From positions 1 to 39,963 of the forward strand of contig JAFRZE010000059.1 in the NCBI GenBank assembly GCA_017442735.1: a stretch of DNA of 39,963 nucleotides. The letters are read 5' to 3'. The position numbers and the translations under genes are program-made. Positions within the stretch are counted from its first letter, which is position 1; every line of letters starts with the position of its first letter. This document shows, piece by piece, positions 15,394 to 24,233 of this stretch. The notes below the pieces were generated by a model. The model did not search any database and was not told where the DNA came from. It was given only the letters and a program-made list of their open reading frames with translations. The DNA comes from Bacillota bacterium (GTDB lineage Bacteria; Bacillota; Clostridia; Lachnospirales; Bianqueaceae).

Positions 15394-15990
15394 TCAATCT
15401 TCCTTTCTGACAAACCAGGATTTGATTCCCAGCAGAGATTTTTTTGTTAAACTAATAATGCCTTTGGAGAGGGCGACACATCCGATGAACAGCAGGATCG
15501 CAAGCCCTGCAGAGAGAATACCGGCTCCAAGGGACATCAGCGCACCGCCGATATTACTCTGGAAGAGGTAGATAAACATCCCTACGACCAGCGCGACCAC
15601 TGAGAGCGCGAGTGCAAGGTCGACCGCATAGAGGGAAATGACCACTGCCCAGATGGAAACATAAATGGAAAGGATGACAGCCAGCGCAGCGATCAGCAGG
15701 GGGAACCAGAGCGGGAATCCCAGAATCAGCAGGACGATCTCCCATCCGCGCAAAGCGCGGTTCTTTTTGACCTTTTCCTTGACCAGAGCAGACAGAGGGA
15801 TCTCGGAAAGAATCTGGTTAGCAATCTCTTCTGGTGTACCTACCTCGGCGACCGCTTCTTCCTCGGAAAGCCCGTCCTCGATCCGGTCATCGATCATTTC
15901 ATCATAGAAGGAAAACCGCTCATCGGCTTCCGCTTTTGGCAGGCCGGAAAGCCTAGCCTGTAATTCGTTAAAAAACTCAAGCTTCGTCAT
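15394..15990 (-). CDS. HAAS/DUF1700 domain integral membrane protein
   Basis: The 198-residue protein has an N-terminal helical domain (MTKLEFFNELQARLSGLPKA, then FYDEMIDDRIEDGLSEEEAV and VGTPEEIANQIL), the HAAS/DUF1700 signature. Four or so membrane helices follow (about 85-185). GGGAGG lies 9 bases before ATG 15990 (3 before ATG 15996), so 15990 is preferred. The start overlaps the end of the PadR gene by 14 bases, indicating coupling. In such pairs the HAAS domain is thought to transmit a membrane signal to the PadR regulator; that is family knowledge, not seen here. Confidence 0.85.
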   Translation of the reverse strand: MTKLEFFNELQARLSGLPKAEADERFSFYDEMIDDRIEDGLSEEEAVAEVGTPEEIANQILSEIPLSALVKEKVKKNRALRGWEIVLLILGFPLWFPLLIAALAVILSIYVSIWAVVISLYAVDLALALSVVALVVGMFIYLFQSNIGGALMSLGAGILSAGLAILLFIGCVALSKGIISLTKKSLLGIKSWFVRKED

Positions 15991-16303
15991 TGCCATGTTC
16001 CTCCCTGGTAATAAACTGATAAATGGACTGGATCTCTTTCCAGTCTTCCCTGAACTCTTCGATCCTCGCAAGTCCCTGCGGTGTAATGTGATAGTATTTT
16101 CGGAGCCGCCCGCCGTGTTCAGCGGTTCGGGTCACCAGCAGGCTGGCCATCTCCAGCCGTTTGAGGATCGTGTACAGGGTCGATTCGGATAATTCCAGGT
16201 ACGGCTTCATATCTTTAATGATCTTGTAACCGTAGGAATCTTCGCTTTTGATGGCGGCCAGGACACATACGTCCAGTAGTCCGCGCTTTAATTGAATATC
16301 CAT
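15977..16303 (-). CDS. PadR-family transcriptional regulator
   Basis: The 108-residue winged-helix protein shows the PadR pattern: MDIQLKRGLLDVCVLAAI, YGYKIIKDM, SESTLYTILKRLE (recognition helix), RLRKYYHITPQGLARIEEF (wing). GGGAGG is 6 bases before ATG 16303; the longer frame from 16357 runs through the promoter and is rejected. It is the first gene of a three-gene operon with HAAS and DUF4097 proteins. Two inverted repeats fill its promoter, so it is likely autorepressing and released by envelope stress. The inducer is unknown. Confidence 0.9.
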   Translation of the reverse strand: MDIQLKRGLLDVCVLAAIKSEDSYGYKIIKDMKPYLELSESTLYTILKRLEMASLLVTRTAEHGGRLRKYYHITPQGLARIEEFREDWKEIQSIYQFITREEHGNDEA

Positions 16304-16317
16304 TGCATACCTCCCTT

Positions 16318-16357
16318 TACGATATGCATCGTAACACGAAGTATATCGTGTTGTCAA
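16318..16357 (-). promoter_or_regulatory. padR promoter with two operator dyads
   Basis: On the minus strand TTGACA (16352-16357), 18 bp, TACGAT (16328-16333). The spacer is exactly an inverted repeat, ACACGA-N6-TCGTGT (16334-16351). A second one, TACGAT-N4-ATCGTA (16318-16333), covers the -10 box and start region. Both are natural PadR autorepression sites. Confidence 0.75.
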
Positions 16358-16375
16358 GTATAAATTTCAAAAAAT

Positions 16376-16423
16376 GATAAAAAAAGTGCCCGAAACCGGG
16401 AGAACCCCGTATTTCAGGCACTT
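16376..16423 (-). terminator. terminator of the ABC/two-component operon
   Basis: On the minus strand AAGTGCC (16417-16423) pairs with GGGCACTT (16384-16391), with an inner ACGGGG/CCGGT helix, then seven T. It lies just after the histidine kinase stop. Confidence 0.85.
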
Positions 16424-16432
16424 TTCAGTATG

Positions 16433-17374
16433 TCAGGAGAAAAGTTTGATGGTAAAAACCGTTCCCTTTCCGACTTCACTGGCAGCTTCGATCGTACCAT
16501 CATGGTTCTGTATGATCTGTTTGGCCATGGCCAGGCCGATGCCGACGCTGTAGGCATTGCCGGCAACAGCCGGCGCTTCGGACGCTGTATGTTTCGCTTT
16601 ATAGAATCGTTCGAAGATGTGCGGAAGATCCTCGGGACGGATGCCTTCGCCGTTGTCCTCGATCGTGATCGTGGTGGAAAGGTTAGTCTGAGAAGCCGAG
16701 ATCCGGACATAACCGCCAGAGGCTGTATGTTCAATGCAGTTTTTGATGATGTTGGAAAGGGCTTCCCGGAACCAGTGCCGGTCCACGGCAACTTCCAGTC
16801 CATCCGGCACCTTGGCCTCGAGGGAGACTTCCGATGTATCCGCCATCACATCCAGTGATTCACGGATGCTTTTTATGATCTGCTCCAGAGGGATCGGCTC
16901 TTTCTTCATCTCCAGCGTACCGGCTTCCAGCTGGGAGAGGGTGAGAAGGGTACGGATCAGCCAGGTCATCTTGTCCACTTGTTGCTGGATCCTTGAGGCG
17001 TATTCGAGACGCTGTTCTTCAGAAACACCGGGCGCCATCAGAAGCTCGGACATGATCGAGACTGCCGTGAGCGGTGTTTTGAGCTGGTGGGAAATATCGG
17101 ACATCATATCCGCCATATATTTCTTCTGCTGATGCTCGGAAGAATAAGCTTCCTTCAGGAGCGAAACGACCTTATAGATCTCGCTCTGCAGGATCCCGGT
17201 ACTTTGTTCTGTCATTTCCCGGATCTCGGGAAGCGAGGTGATATCCTGCACCCGGGTAAGGTATTCGATCAGCTCTTTAACAGCCTTTTCCCGTTTGCGT
17301 CGTTCCAGAAGAAGCAGCACGATCAAAGCGGCCAGTAAAACGACAAGGATCGTCAGGATCAGTTCTGGTTTCAT
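16433..17374 (-). CDS. sensor histidine kinase
   Basis: The 313-residue kinase has one N-terminal membrane helix (about 5-23) with almost no extracellular part, then the dimerisation domain with phospho-acceptor His96 (SDISHQLKTPL) and an HATPase domain: N box NIIKNCIEHT, G1 EDNGEGI, F box FERFYK, G2 GIGLAMAKQI. Lack of a sensory domain is typical of kinases that read the state of a partner ABC transporter. It follows the response regulator by 33 bases (GGAGG 4 bases before ATG) and closes the operon ATPase-permease-regulator-kinase. It should autophosphorylate and pass phosphate to Asp52 of the regulator. Confidence 0.93.
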   Translation of the reverse strand: MKPELILTILVVLLAALIVLLLLERRKREKAVKELIEYLTRVQDITSLPEIREMTEQSTGILQSEIYKVVSLLKEAYSSEHQQKKYMADMMSDISHQLKTPLTAVSIMSELLMAPGVSEEQRLEYASRIQQQVDKMTWLIRTLLTLSQLEAGTLEMKKEPIPLEQIIKSIRESLDVMADTSEVSLEAKVPDGLEVAVDRHWFREALSNIIKNCIEHTASGGYVRISASQTNLSTTITIEDNGEGIRPEDLPHIFERFYKAKHTASEAPAVAGNAYSVGIGLAMAKQIIQNHDGTIEAASEVGKGTVFTIKLFS

Positions 17375-17407
17375 AGAACCTCCGGTAATAGAAAATGCGT
17401 ACAGGGA

Positions 17408-18133
17408 TCAGGGCATCCGGTAGCCGATCCCGCGCACCGTTTCGATCACAGGCACGTCGCCCTCGGCTTCCAGTTTCTTGCGCAGCCGTCCGACATAAAC
17501 AGTCAGGGTGTTATCATTGACAAATTCTCCGGCGGCATCCCACATATCATTCAGGATCTGCGCGCGGGTAAGCAGCTGTCCGCGGCTCCGGACAAAGGTG
17601 AGGAGCAGGCGGTATTCCGCAGCCGAAAGAAGGATCTCCTCGCCGCCCCTAAGGACGCGGCCGGTCGAAAGGTTCAGTTCGTTTTGGCCGATTCGGACCA
17701 GGTCGAGCTGGCCGGAGGTCTGGCCTGTTGTCTGCTGACTGCTGGCAGCTGTATCTATGCCTTCCGTGCTTTTGCCGCTGCGGCGCAGGATCGCCTTGAT
17801 CCGGGCGAGCAGTTCGCGGATCCGGAAAGGTTTCGCGATATAGTCGTCAGCGCCTTGTTCCAGCGCGAGCACTGTATGGACTTCATCGTCGCAGGCGGTG
17901 AGGAAGAGGATCGGTACATCGGACTTTTCACGGATAGCCCGGCAGATCTGATACCCGTCGCCGTCCGGCAGCATGACATCGAGGAGGCACACGTCATAGT
18001 GTACCTCCTCCTTGATCTTTCCGAGGGCGTCATGCATGTTGGCGCACGCGTCCACCTGATAGCCCTCCTGGCTGAGCGCGATCTTCAGTCCTTCGGTGAT
18101 GATGGGATCATCTTCTACCAGGAAAATCTTCAT
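17408..18133 (-). CDS. OmpR-family response regulator
   Basis: The 241-residue protein has a receiver domain with acidic pair (VEDD, 7-9), phospho-acceptor Asp52 (LLDVMLPDGDG), Thr79 and Lys101 (AKPF), a Ser/Gln-rich linker (about 125-142) and an OmpR winged helix (YRLLLTF...VYVGRLRKKLE...VRGIGYRMP). Its ATG follows the permease stop codon TAA without a gap, so translation is coupled. It likely activates its own operon through the TTGTGACA-N4-TGTCACAA dyad at 21846-21865. Confidence 0.95.
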   Translation of the reverse strand: MKIFLVEDDPIITEGLKIALSQEGYQVDACANMHDALGKIKEEVHYDVCLLDVMLPDGDGYQICRAIREKSDVPILFLTACDDEVHTVLALEQGADDYIAKPFRIRELLARIKAILRRSGKSTEGIDTAASSQQTTGQTSGQLDLVRIGQNELNLSTGRVLRGGEEILLSAAEYRLLLTFVRSRGQLLTRAQILNDMWDAAGEFVNDNTLTVYVGRLRKKLEAEGDVPVIETVRGIGYRMP

Positions 18134-21043
18134 TTATATACTCTCTTTTCTGATTTCTTCGATCAGAGCATCCTTCGTTCTTTGATGGTAGCACATCGCG
18201 GTAAACAGCAGGAGCGATCCCACGCATACGACCACCGTCAGGAGGATGATCCAGACCGGCATCCGGAAGACAAGGTGCCCGAACCGGCTGGAAACGACCT
18301 GATGTAATAATACCATAAATCCGGCACTAATCAAGCCTCCCGGGATAAATGAACGGCTAAGGAGCCGTCCGTTCTCCAAAAGCAGCATCTTTTTACGCTG
18401 ACTTTCCGTCATTCCCATGGATTCCAGGACGGAAAGTTCCCGGTGCCTGGCAAGGCGCCTTCCCATGACGGAGTTATACAGGTTCAGAAGGCTCATGATC
18501 GTGATCAGGACAGTAAAGCAGATCGCAATGATCCGAATGATCATAAACAGCGCGGCCCGAAAGTCGATCGCGTCGGTGACTAATTTGGCAGAATGAAGCG
18601 CTGTATTTCCAAAGGTGTCTTCCATAAGCGAAAGCCGCCGGATCACGTTCGCGTCCTCCTTTGTGGGAGACAGGAAGATGCCTTTAAATTCCATGCCGGT
18701 ATATTCGCCGGCTGCTTTTTCAAGGATCCAGTTATTAGCTTCTTCGCTGATGATCAGCCAGACATCGCTGATGGAAAGTTTGACGATGTCAGAGAGGTCT
18801 GCCGCGTCCGCGTACCCGCAGAAGGTCATGGGAAGATCCACGATCTCATCCTTATCATAGTTCCAGAGGAAAAGAGGAAGGATCTCACCCGGCTTGGAAG
18901 CGAGGGGCTCGCTCAGTTCATACCGGATATAATCCGGTTCTATGGCGCCGGCAAATTCAATACGGAAATCATCGGAGTCAAAAGCATAAGGCCGGTATAC
19001 GATGACGCCCGGGTGCTCTTCTGTCGCGGAAGAAATGTCAAGACCGGCTTTTTCCGCGATCTTTCGGAAGTCTTCCGATGTGACGATGAGCCGGTTCACG
19101 GTCGGATTCATGGTAAGCATCGAAGGATGAAGGAAGGCTTCATCCGCGGCTGTCGGGATCCCGTCAGGAAAATACTTCAGGAGAAACTGCTCAAACGTAG
19201 TCCGGTATTCTTCGGAAAGGTCCTCGATCCGTATCTGTATGCCCTGAAAACAGTAGTCAAATTGTTTCCAGTCAGAGATCTCATCGGAGGAAGCGATATC
19301 CAGCATGCCTTCTTCATACAGTGCGTCGTCGCTGATCTCAAACAGGTATTCATAGTTATCGTAGTCACTGCCGGTCTGTACGCTTCCATTATTCAGTTTG
19401 GTGCGGATCAGATCACAAACCAGGTTGGCCGAGAAAGCCGTGACAAGCACAAGGATCAGGAGCGTAGCGATGCTTCGGATGATCCCCCGGGTACTGTAGC
19501 GGCCCCGCTGGATGCTGGCGGCGGAAAGAAGTTCTTCCGCGCGGCCTTTGTTCATCAGTCCGAAGAATGTACGGCAACGCTTCTTCGGATACTCGTCGTT
19601 GCCTCGGATGTTCTCGAGCGGGCCCGTTTTGCTGATCGCCCGCGCCGGCAAAGCCGCGGAGAGGAAGACGGCCAGAACGCTGAACAGAATGATCAGCGAG
19701 AAGGCCATCGGCGAAGCGACCAGACGGGGAGAAAGGTGAACGCTCCGGCCGGTGACGATATTCGTTCCGACCATTTCCATGATCTTTGTCACGTAGGGCT
19801 GCAGGAGCGCCATACCGCCGCGGACCAGCAGAAGCCCCAGACCGATGCCGAGCGGAAGTGCGCCGGCCAGGAGAACGAACGCTTCATAATAGACGCTCCA
19901 GCGTTTCTGCTGTCTTGTCGCCCCGATCGAGGACAGCATCCCAAGGTAGCGGCTTCGTTCCTTGAAGGAAATACTGAACACATTATAGATCAGGATCAGG
20001 GAAGCGATCGTGATCAGAATGACGAAGAACGCCTGCAGGAAAGCGATCAGCAGACTGAAAGAACCGTCCGTCCCTTTGCCGATAAACAGAAGCAGCAGTT
20101 CGTTGATCTCGATCCGGCCGTCCTGGATAGGGATCCTCTCACCGCTTGTCGAGACGGTAGAAGTACCGTGCTCCAGAAGGTCTTCCATTTCCTCGGCGGT
20201 CAGGGTCTCGTTGACGATGCGGTTCAGATCGGCATTCAGATCGTTTGGCTGGTCCGGATCCACGGTCAGGACCAGGTTGACAGATTCGCCGGCAGCAACG
20301 TTGTTTTCTGTTGCGGTGAAGGCCATATAGCCGCCCATACCGGGGATCTCATAATAGGGAGACTCCATGATGCCCACGACTGTACAGGCTTTTTTGTACC
20401 CGTTCGGCTCATGGATCATCTCGAAATCGTCATTCGAGTAAAAGAAAGGAAAATGATCCGGGACGGTAACGGTCTCGCCGTGCGGGACCATGAAGCTGGA
20501 GGAAAACATGAGGAATCCTTCATCGTCTTCTCCGTGTGAAAAGGCATGAAGGAGACGATTGAAGGTGTCGATCTCGATCGTATCGCCGACATGGATTGTC
20601 GCGCCGTCACTGACTGCCAGCTGGCTGATGATGATCTCATTTTCGTTTTCGGGATATCTTCCTTCGACGAGTTGGATATTCAAAAGCTCAAAAACAGCCG
20701 GCGAGTATCCTTTCAGTTCCAGGAACGGTGTGGTTTCCGGTTTGGCGCTTTGCGCGAAATCGGAATAGCCAAGCGCGCGGGAGACATATGCCTGATCCAC
20801 ATAGTCGAGGCTGCGGATCTCGTCTGTCTGATCCGCGTTCACATCGTAGACCATGGCATGCCAGGAACCGCGGTCAGCGGAGATGATATCCGCCATATAG
20901 GCCATCATCGTGTTTTTTCCCGCGAAGACGGCGGTCATCAGGATGACCATGACCAGGATGCCCAGGAAGGTGATCCGGGTGCGGCGGTTGTTTTTCTTCA
21001 TATATTCCCGCGTGACGCGGAAAATGATCTTTTTGTTGTTCAT
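18134..21043 (-). CDS. large FtsX-type ABC transporter permease
   Basis: The 969-residue permease appears to have eight membrane helices in two sets. Helices lie near 25-47, 330-358, 385-410, 445-470 and then 520-545, 840-866, 908-926 and 936-960. Each set has a large external domain (about 50-325 and 550-835). This is two MacB/LolE-like FtsX modules in one chain, not the 10-helix, one-loop BceB plan. ATG 21043 is preferred over GTG 21055 because GAGG lies 7 bases before it. It begins 11 bases after the ATPase stop, and the response regulator follows directly. Such transporters sense or remove peptides and lipids at the envelope. Substrate is unknown; resistance to an antimicrobial peptide is a reasonable guess from the operon. 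Confidence 0.88.
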   Translation of the reverse strand: MNNKKIIFRVTREYMKKNNRRTRITFLGILVMVILMTAVFAGKNTMMAYMADIISADRGSWHAMVYDVNADQTDEIRSLDYVDQAYVSRALGYSDFAQSAKPETTPFLELKGYSPAVFELLNIQLVEGRYPENENEIIISQLAVSDGATIHVGDTIEIDTFNRLLHAFSHGEDDEGFLMFSSSFMVPHGETVTVPDHFPFFYSNDDFEMIHEPNGYKKACTVVGIMESPYYEIPGMGGYMAFTATENNVAAGESVNLVLTVDPDQPNDLNADLNRIVNETLTAEEMEDLLEHGTSTVSTSGERIPIQDGRIEINELLLLFIGKGTDGSFSLLIAFLQAFFVILITIASLILIYNVFSISFKERSRYLGMLSSIGATRQQKRWSVYYEAFVLLAGALPLGIGLGLLLVRGGMALLQPYVTKIMEMVGTNIVTGRSVHLSPRLVASPMAFSLIILFSVLAVFLSAALPARAISKTGPLENIRGNDEYPKKRCRTFFGLMNKGRAEELLSAASIQRGRYSTRGIIRSIATLLILVLVTAFSANLVCDLIRTKLNNGSVQTGSDYDNYEYLFEISDDALYEEGMLDIASSDEISDWKQFDYCFQGIQIRIEDLSEEYRTTFEQFLLKYFPDGIPTAADEAFLHPSMLTMNPTVNRLIVTSEDFRKIAEKAGLDISSATEEHPGVIVYRPYAFDSDDFRIEFAGAIEPDYIRYELSEPLASKPGEILPLFLWNYDKDEIVDLPMTFCGYADAADLSDIVKLSISDVWLIISEEANNWILEKAAGEYTGMEFKGIFLSPTKEDANVIRRLSLMEDTFGNTALHSAKLVTDAIDFRAALFMIIRIIAICFTVLITIMSLLNLYNSVMGRRLARHRELSVLESMGMTESQRKKMLLLENGRLLSRSFIPGGLISAGFMVLLHQVVSSRFGHLVFRMPVWIILLTVVVCVGSLLLFTAMCYHQRTKDALIEEIRKESI

Positions 21044-21054
21044 AGCGCGCCTCA

Positions 21055-21744
21055 CTAGACCAGGTTGCGGACTTTTTCGTTCCGGATGATACGACCGTCT
21101 TCCAGGGAGATGATGCGATCCGCCTGCGCGGCCAGATGTTCGTCGTGCGTGATCAGGAGAAGGGTTTGTTTCTGGCTGCGGTTGGATTCCTTCAGCAGGG
21201 CGATGATCTCTTCGCCGGTCTTGCGGTCGAGGTTGCCGGTGGGTTCATCGGCAAGGAGGATCGCAGGATGACTGTAAAGCGCTCGTCCGATCGAAACCCG
21301 CTGCTGCTGGCCGCCGGAAAGCTGGCTCGGAAGGTTGTTCCTCCGGTCGGAAAGACCAAGATGCTCCACGACCTGGTCCAGGCGTTCGCGGTCGAGTGCC
21401 CGTCCGTCGAGCAGGTGGGGAAGGGCGATGTTCTCATCCGCGTTCAGGACCGGCATCAGATTGTAGAACTGATAGACCAGGCCGATCTGCCGGCGCCGGA
21501 AGATCGCCAGTTTGTCTTCGCTCAGGCTGTGAATGTCCGTCCCGCTGATAAATACCTTGCCTTCCGTAGGCTTGTCCACGCCGCCGAGGATATGCAGCAG
21601 GGTCGATTTGCCGCTGCCGGAAGGACCGATGATCGAGACGAATTCCCCTGCTTCGACCGTAAAGCTCACATGGTCCAGCGCGGTGACCTTCGTCTCACCG
21701 GAGCCGTATATTTTCGTCAGGTTTTCTGCCCGTAAGATTTCCAT
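21055..21744 (-). CDS. LolD/MacB-type ABC transporter ATPase
   Basis: The 229-residue ATPase has Walker A GPSGSGKSTLL (35-45 region), Q loop (VYQFYNLMP), signature LSGGQQQR, Walker B ILLADEPTGNLD and the switch His in ITHDEH. DEPTGNLD and the length mark the LolD/MacB/BceA group that powers FtsX permeases without moving substrate through a classic channel. GGGAGG is 6 bases before ATG 21744; the frame from 21810 lacks an RBS. It is the first gene of the minus-strand operon and pairs with the following permease. Confidence 0.95.
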   Translation of the reverse strand: MEILRAENLTKIYGSGETKVTALDHVSFTVEAGEFVSIIGPSGSGKSTLLHILGGVDKPTEGKVFISGTDIHSLSEDKLAIFRRRQIGLVYQFYNLMPVLNADENIALPHLLDGRALDRERLDQVVEHLGLSDRRNNLPSQLSGGQQQRVSIGRALYSHPAILLADEPTGNLDRKTGEEIIALLKESNRSQKQTLLLITHDEHLAAQADRIISLEDGRIIRNEKVRNLV

Positions 21745-21805
21745 AAATACCTCCCAAAACTGGTTGAAAAGAGAATAAGCGCCGGAGAAGTTTTCTCTGA
21801 CGCTT

Positions 21806-21865
21806 ATCATATTACCATAGGATCATGACTCTGAGGTGACAGATATTGTGACAGTTTTGTCACAA
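21806..21865 (-). promoter_or_regulatory. activator-type promoter with Bce-like response regulator dyad
   Basis: On the minus strand a perfect dyad TTGTGACA-N4-TGTCACAA (21846-21865) is followed by a further TGTCACC (21835-21841) and then a -10-like TATGAT (21806-21811). The hexamer at the -35 position (TCAGAG) is poor, as in activated promoters. TGACA-N4-TGTCA has the arm order and 4-base gap reported for BceR-type regulators (TnACA-N4-TGTAA). Confidence 0.65.
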
Positions 21866-21890
21866 TAGACTTTAGAAAAAGCAGGGCCTT

Positions 21891-24095
21891 TTACAGGTTT
21901 TTCATGGAAAGGCCGATGCGTTTCTTGGCGATATCCAGGGAGATGACCTTCACATCCACGATATCGCCGACTTTTACCGCGTCCAGTGGATGTTTGACGT
22001 ACTTGTTCGAGATCTGCGAGATATGGACCAGTCCGTCCTGATGGACGCCGATGTCCACGAACGCGCCAAAGTCGATGACGTTGCGGACGGTTCCTTTCAG
22101 GACCATGCCGATCTTCAGATCTTCCATGGAGAGCACATCCGTTCTCAGCACCGGTTTGGGCATCTCGCTTCGCGGATCACGGCCGGGTTTAGCCAGCTCA
22201 TCGGCAATATCGGTCAGGGTCGGAACGCCCACGCCAAGCTCTTCGGCGAGTTCTTCGCGGTCCATGCCCCGAAGCTGGATCTTCACCAGCGGCATGCCGG
22301 AGCGAAGGGAACCTTTTTCGATCAGCTCGTCCAGCGAATAGCCCATTTTGGTCAGCATGCCGCGGGCGGCTTCATAGGATTCCGGATGCACGGCTGTGTT
22401 GTCCAGTGGTTCCTCGCTGGAAGGCACACGCAGGAAACCGGCGCACTGCTCGAAGGCTTTGGGACCGAGCTTGGGTACTTTCAGAAGCGCCTGACGGGAA
22501 GCGAACGGACCGTTCTCCTCCCGGTAGGTCACGATATTCTTTGCGATGGGTTTGCTGATACCGGAAATATAGGAAAGAAGAGAAGGAGAAGCAGTGTTGA
22601 GGTCCACGCCTACGCGGTTCACGCAGGTCTCGACGACGCCGCCGAGCGCCTCGGAGAGCTTTTTCTGGTCCATGTCGTGCTGATACTGACCGACGCCGAT
22701 GCTTTCAGGCGTGATCTTCACGAGCTCCGCCAGCGGATCCTGCAGACGCCGGGCGATCGAGACCGCCGAACGCAGGTTGACATCGTAATCCGGGAATTCC
22801 TCGGCCGCCAATTTGGAGGCGGAGTAGATGCTCGCGCCGGATTCGGAGACGACTACGTAGGAAACGGTCTTGGCCTTTCTGGCCTTGGCAAGGGGATTAT
22901 ATTCGGAAAGAACATCCGCGATAAACTGTTCGGATTCGCGGGAAGCGGTGCCGTTGCCCAGCGAGATCAGTGAGACGCGGTTCTTCGCAAGCATTTTTAC
23001 GAAAGTGATCTTGGCTTCATCCCTCTGGCCTTTTCCCATCGTGGGATAGATGACGCCGGTATCGAGCACTTTGCCGGTGGGATCGACGACCGCCAGTTTG
23101 CAGCCATTGCGGTAGCCGGGGTCAAATCCCAGTACAGTCTCTCCGGAGATGGGTGGCTGCATGAGCAGCTGGATCAGGTTCTGGCCGAAGACTTTGATGG
23201 CGCCGTCCTGGGCCTTTTCGGTCAGCTCGTTACGGATCTCGGTCTCGATCGAGGAAGCGATCAGACGCTTATAGGCGTCTTTCGCAGCAGCCGTGAGAAA
23301 GTCGATCTTTGTCTGATCTTTCATTTTGGCGGGGACCGTCTGCTTGGTCAGATACATCTCGATTTGCTCGACAGGCGCGGTGATATCGACCTTCAGGAAT
23401 TTTTCTTTCTCGCCGCGGTTCAGTGCCAGGATCTGATGCCCCGGCAGTTTGCTGACCCGCTCGGAAAAGTCATAATACATTTCATAGACGCTTTCGGCTT
23501 CGGGATCTTTAGCCTTGGAAGTCATCTGTCCCTGATCGAAGGTCATCTTACGGATCTGGCTTCTGTACTCGGCCTGATCGGAAATATCCTCCGCGATGAT
23601 ATCGGAAGCCCCGGCCAGGGCGGATGCCACATCCGGCACTTCCTTCTCCGGGTTGACGAACGGTGCGGCCAGCACTTCCGGCGCGTCTTTCTGATCCGGA
23701 TCCTGCAGAAGCCGGGCCAGCGGTTCCAGACCGCGCTCCTTGGCGATCATGCCTCTGGTGCGGCGTTTGGGACGGTAAGGACGGTACAGGTCTTCCACCT
23801 CGACCAGCGTCTTCGCGTTTTCGATCTGCGCGCGTAGTTCGTCGGTCATCTTGCCCTGTTCCTCAATGGTACGGATGACCTGATCCTTCTTCTCGGCAAG
23901 GCCGCGAAGATAGGTAAGGCGCTCGCTAAAGGTGCGTAGCGTCTCGTCGGACAGGGTGCCGTGCGCTTCTTTACGGTACCGCGCGATAAACGGAATGGTA
24001 TTGCCTTCGTCCAGCAGGCTGATAACGTTCTCGACCTGCCAGGCCTCTAAAGAAAGCTCGCTCATGAGCTGTTCATTGATGATTTGCTGGTCCAT
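21891..24095 (-). CDS. tex: Tex-family S1 RNA-binding protein
   Basis: The 734-residue protein is a full-length Tex (YqgF/Spt6-like) transcription accessory factor. Order: N-terminal helical part (VISLLDEGNTIPFIARYRKEAHG, EVEDLYRPYRPKRRTRGMIAKERGLEPLA), YqgF-like RNase H-fold domain (VLGFDPGYRNGCKLAVVD), helix-hairpin-helix segment (NTASPSLLSYISGI, ENGPFASRQALLKVPKLGPKAFEQCAGFLR), and C-terminal S1 domain (GMVLKGTVRNVIDFGAFVDIGV...GLVHISQIS). GGAGG lies 8 bases before ATG 24095; a TTG-started extension to 24125 is rejected. It has its own promoter. The family binds nucleic acid during transcription; exact role is not fixed. Only a weak hairpin follows it. Confidence 0.96.
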   Translation of the reverse strand: MDQQIINEQLMSELSLEAWQVENVISLLDEGNTIPFIARYRKEAHGTLSDETLRTFSERLTYLRGLAEKKDQVIRTIEEQGKMTDELRAQIENAKTLVEVEDLYRPYRPKRRTRGMIAKERGLEPLARLLQDPDQKDAPEVLAAPFVNPEKEVPDVASALAGASDIIAEDISDQAEYRSQIRKMTFDQGQMTSKAKDPEAESVYEMYYDFSERVSKLPGHQILALNRGEKEKFLKVDITAPVEQIEMYLTKQTVPAKMKDQTKIDFLTAAAKDAYKRLIASSIETEIRNELTEKAQDGAIKVFGQNLIQLLMQPPISGETVLGFDPGYRNGCKLAVVDPTGKVLDTGVIYPTMGKGQRDEAKITFVKMLAKNRVSLISLGNGTASRESEQFIADVLSEYNPLAKARKAKTVSYVVVSESGASIYSASKLAAEEFPDYDVNLRSAVSIARRLQDPLAELVKITPESIGVGQYQHDMDQKKLSEALGGVVETCVNRVGVDLNTASPSLLSYISGISKPIAKNIVTYREENGPFASRQALLKVPKLGPKAFEQCAGFLRVPSSEEPLDNTAVHPESYEAARGMLTKMGYSLDELIEKGSLRSGMPLVKIQLRGMDREELAEELGVGVPTLTDIADELAKPGRDPRSEMPKPVLRTDVLSMEDLKIGMVLKGTVRNVIDFGAFVDIGVHQDGLVHISQISNKYVKHPLDAVKVGDIVDVKVISLDIAKKRIGLSMKNL

Positions 24096-24136
24096 ATGTG
24101 AATCCTCCGGACTGTTTTCTTTCAAATGGCAGAAAT

Positions 24137-24165
24137 ATCATACCCGTTTTGGCGAGGGAAGTCAA
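24137..24165 (-). promoter_or_regulatory. tex promoter
   Basis: On the minus strand TTGACT (24160-24165), 17 bp, TATGAT (24137-24142), about 40 bases before the start codon. Confidence 0.75.
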
Positions 24166-24233
24166 GGAGAGAATCTTTGGACAAGACGGGTGATGACGGC
24201 CGTTTGGTACGTCTCTCGCAGTGATTTGAAGAA

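Noticed and set aside
18593-20539. 648-codon open frame on the plus strand opposite the ABC permease
   Set aside because: It is antisense to a clear FtsX permease with membrane helices, its product is low-complexity and charged with no motif, and there is no RBS or promoter. Such long shadows follow from the codon usage of the real gene.
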